Made by a program: the position numbers and the translations under genes. Shown here piece by piece: positions 5,238 to 7,592 of a stretch of DNA of 7,592 nt (position 1 is the first letter of the stretch; every line of letters starts with the position of its first letter). The notes below the pieces were generated by a model. The model was not told where the DNA came from and did not search any database. It saw only the letters and a list, made by a program, of their open reading frames with translations. The DNA is from Bacteroidales bacterium. Lineage in GTDB: Bacteria > Bacteroidota > Bacteroidia > Bacteroidales > UBA12077. The stretch covers positions 1 to 7,592 of the forward strand of contig JAUVUS010000114.1 in assembly GCA_030600865.1 (NCBI GenBank). Direction: 5' to 3'.

Positions 5238-7592
5238 TTAGCTACTATAACGTTGCATATATTGCATGAACTTAAGTTCGATTTCTTTTGCTATTTCAAT
5301 TTGATTATTATCTGTTGTTATTTTATAAAGCTCTTGTAAAATATACAAATCTAACTGTTTTTCGTTTGATATATCTTTTGTTCCATTTGTATATTTAGCA
5401 TCAAGACCAAAATAATATTCCAGTTCAATATACATTTTATTTACAAGATTGTCAACTAAACTGTTAGCTTTATCAATTGCCCCGGCATGATAATATGCCG
5501 AGATTACCGAAAGCAGTGTATTGTTAAAAGGTATTTTATGATCGGGAAATAATTCCATACATCGATCAAGCACTAATAAAGCTGAATCATTTTTATTTTC
5601 TTCAATGAGTTTTTCTGCTAAACGACCAAAACTACTTCGAAGGTTTGAGAACATACGAATGTTATTTTCATCAAAATAAATATCGTTTTCTTCAATGCCT
5701 CCCCAGCGGAATTTGTTCATTATATTATCATACATTACATCTGAATCTACTTCTCCATTGAAAAATCTTTCCGTTTTAGCTTGCACCGGAACTAATTGAT
5801 AAGTCAAGCCATCAACTTTAAAATATTTTTGCAGATTAAAATATTTTGTACTTGTTACAGTCATTGCCCAATAAATTGGACGTTCCCAGTTATTTGTAGC
5901 TAACATATCTAATAACATTAAACCATCTTTATACAAATAACTTTGACCAAAACTCCATTCCATCTCATCTATAATTCGATCTTTATATTTCTCACTAACA
6001 ATCCCCTTGCTTAAAATATCTTTGGAATTAATTTTTAGTTTAAATTTTTTCGTTGGGATATAATTGATAGTTTCGTTTGCAACAAACGGAGATTTAATTT
6101 TAGTTTTAGAATCGTCACTTGCAATAAAATCAACAACATCTTTAACGTCAACAGCCTGGCCAATACGATCATATATTGGCAATATATCCCTGTTTCCTTT
6201 GTGATACTTGTCGTGAGTAAGTGAAAATGGCAATCGTTCAGATTCATATGATTTTCGGCTCATTTGATCGATATACCAGGCAGCACGTAAGTAACTTAAA
6301 TTACAAACCTTTATGTCTGTCCTAATACCTTCAACTTCCTGCACATACCATAGAGGGAAAGTATCATTATCGCCATTGGTAAACAATATGGCATTCTTGT
6401 TACAAGAATTCAGGTAATTATACGCCAAATCACGAGCTGTATATCTGCCCGATCTGTCATGATCATCCCAGTTTTCTGAAGCCATTATTCCAGGAACTAA
6501 AACCAAAGTTATTAAAGTTATTAGAATTGCCGAAATTGATTTAGGAACCTTTTTGCTTAATAAATTAATCAATCCTGCCACACCTAATCCTAACCAAATC
6601 GAAAAAGCATAAAAAGATCCGGCAAAAGCATAATCTCTTTCGCGCGGTTGTAAGGGATATTGATTTAAGTATACCACAATTGCTGCTCCTGTTAATATAA
6701 ACAGCATTAATACAATTGTAAAATCGTATTTATTTTTCTTGTAGTGAAACAATAATCCGACCAAGCCTAATATTAGCGGTAACATATAATATTTATTTCT
6801 CGCCGGACTGTTTTTCAAGTGTTCAGGAACCTTATTCTGATCATCAAGTCTGGCATCATCGACAAATGGAATTCCACTTATCCAGTTGCCTTTTAATACA
6901 TTCCCGTGTCCTTGAATATCGTTTTGCCGACCAGAAAAGTTCCACATAAAATACCTTAAATACATGTGGCCTATCTGGTATTTAAAGAAAAATGCCAGAT
7001 TATCAGCAAAAGATGGTCTTATTCTTTTTTCAACTTGCCCCCTTCCATTCGTAACAGAAATTTCCTTATTAGAAAGGTTGACCCATTTTTTATATTCATT
7101 CACATGTTTTTTGTCGGAACTATACATTCTTGGCAAAAGTGTTGTAAACCGAGGGTCAAATTCTACTTTTATTTTATAATCAGCAATAACATATTTGCCA
7201 TCTTTTTTTATATAAACAGCTTTTGTACGTTTATTATCAATCATTGGAGCATCGAAAGTCTGACCATAAAACAATGGCCTGTCGCCATATTGCTCTCTGT
7301 TTATATAATACAGTAAATCAAAAACATTGTCCGGATTATTCTGATCCATTGGGGGATCGGCAGATGAGCGGATAACAATCATAGCGAAAGAAGAATACCC
7401 GATAAGAATAACTGTAATACCCAGTATAATTGTATTGTAAACAACTTTCCCTTTTCGCTGAGTGTATTTGATTCCCCATACAATTAATGAAATTAAAACA
7501 GCGGCATAAAATATCACTCCTGAATTATATGGTAAGCCAAAACCATTAACAAATAATAAATCAAACCATGAAGCAATCTTTATCACTCCCGG
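5238..7592 (-). CDS. DUF2723 / TMEM260-like (GT117) multi-pass membrane protein, C-terminal part
   Basis: The reading frame stays open to the right edge, so the 5' end is missing and only the last 784 residues are present. A GTG at 7584-7586 is not the start: in-frame codons continue upstream, and family members begin roughly 300 residues earlier with the GT-C-type membrane domain and its catalytic acidic motif. Numbering from that GTG, hydrophobic segments are at about 20-40, 50-70, 266-283, 289-308, 319-343 and 350-370. The signature QPRERDYAF starts at 313 and NGDNDTFPLWY at 404. A soluble tail from about 370 ends in a helical, TPR-like stretch near 660-720. The eukaryotic relative TMEM260 is a protein O-mannosyltransferase, so a role in protein or envelope glycosylation is plausible for the bacterial protein but is inference. 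It is the first visible gene of a two-gene unit with the deacetylase. Confidence 0.88.
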   Translation of the reverse strand, partial: PGVIKIASWFDLLFVNGFGLPYNSGVIFYAAVLISLIVWGIKYTQRKGKVVYNTIILGITVILIGYSSFAMIVIRSSADPPMDQNNPDNVFDLLYYINREQYGDRPLFYGQTFDAPMIDNKRTKAVYIKKDGKYVIADYKIKVEFDPRFTTLLPRMYSSDKKHVNEYKKWVNLSNKEISVTNGRGQVEKRIRPSFADNLAFFFKYQIGHMYLRYFMWNFSGRQNDIQGHGNVLKGNWISGIPFVDDARLDDQNKVPEHLKNSPARNKYYMLPLILGLVGLLFHYKKNKYDFTIVLMLFILTGAAIVVYLNQYPLQPRERDYAFAGSFYAFSIWLGLGVAGLINLLSKKVPKSISAILITLITLVLVPGIMASENWDDHDRSGRYTARDLAYNYLNSCNKNAILFTNGDNDTFPLWYVQEVEGIRTDIKVCNLSYLRAAWYIDQMSRKSYESERLPFSLTHDKYHKGNRDILPIYDRIGQAVDVKDVVDFIASDDSKTKIKSPFVANETINYIPTKKFKLKINSKDILSKGIVSEKYKDRIIDEMEWSFGQSYLYKDGLMLLDMLATNNWERPIYWAMTVTSTKYFNLQKYFKVDGLTYQLVPVQAKTERFFNGEVDSDVMYDNIMNKFRWGGIEENDIYFDENNIRMFSNLRSSFGRLAEKLIEENKNDSALLVLDRCMELFPDHKIPFNNTLLSVISAYYHAGAIDKANSLVDNLVNKMYIELEYYFGLDAKYTNGTKDISNEKQLDLYILQELYKITTDNNQIEIAKEIELKFMQYMQRYSS

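Noticed and set aside
6964..7316. Plus-strand ORFs of 71 and 116 codons opposite the DUF2723 gene
   Set aside because: They mirror the conserved coding frame on the other strand and have no independent support.
7584..7586. GTG as the start codon of the DUF2723 gene
   Set aside because: The frame stays open upstream to the window edge (Pro-Gly precede it), and the family's N-terminal ~300 residues are missing, so the gene is cut by the window.

Overview
The window looks like chromosomal DNA from a member of the Bacteroidota, probably a Bacteroidales/Marinilabiliales-like organism. It is AT-rich, has no clear Shine-Dalgarno sequences before its genes, and carries TAnnTTTG-type -7 promoter boxes. 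It also encodes a large membrane protein of the DUF2723 family, which is very typical of that phylum. The taxonomy is inferred from these features, not from a marker gene.

Left half (1-4617): three genes that together resemble the tailoring part of a lasso-peptide (or related RiPP) cluster. On the minus strand is an HPr-kinase-like protein (156-1046). Divergently transcribed from it, on the plus strand, are an asparagine-synthetase homologue with a lost glutaminase cysteine, as in lasso-peptide cyclases (1372-3273), and a PF14907-type nucleotidyltransferase (3392-4591). In known clusters the cyclase closes the macrolactam, and kinase and nucleotidyltransferase accessory genes modify the peptide. 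The precursor peptide, the PqqD-like recognition protein and the transglutaminase-like leader protease are not in this window. I searched every gap for a precursor and found none. The cluster is therefore either incomplete here and continues left of base 1, or is an orphan set acting on something else.

The non-coding DNA around these genes is dense with repeats. Two copies of a CTTAGTG-heptamer repeat, each holding a GC-rich CCTGCC/GGCAGG hairpin, bracket the kinase gene (9-111 and 1187-1310). A chain of palindromes fills the gap between the cyclase and the nucleotidyltransferase (3281-3366). A 15-bp perfect stem at 4574-4606 closes the left half and is shared between two convergent transcription units.

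Right half (4617-7592): a minus-strand pair. The upstream gene is a DUF2723/TMEM260-like multi-pass membrane protein, cut by the right edge so that only its C-terminal 784 residues are present. Six bases after its stop codon comes a small, complete polysaccharide deacetylase with an intact NodB active site. These two are almost certainly co-transcribed and look like ordinary Bacteroidota envelope/glycan genes, separated from the lasso-like genes by the terminator.
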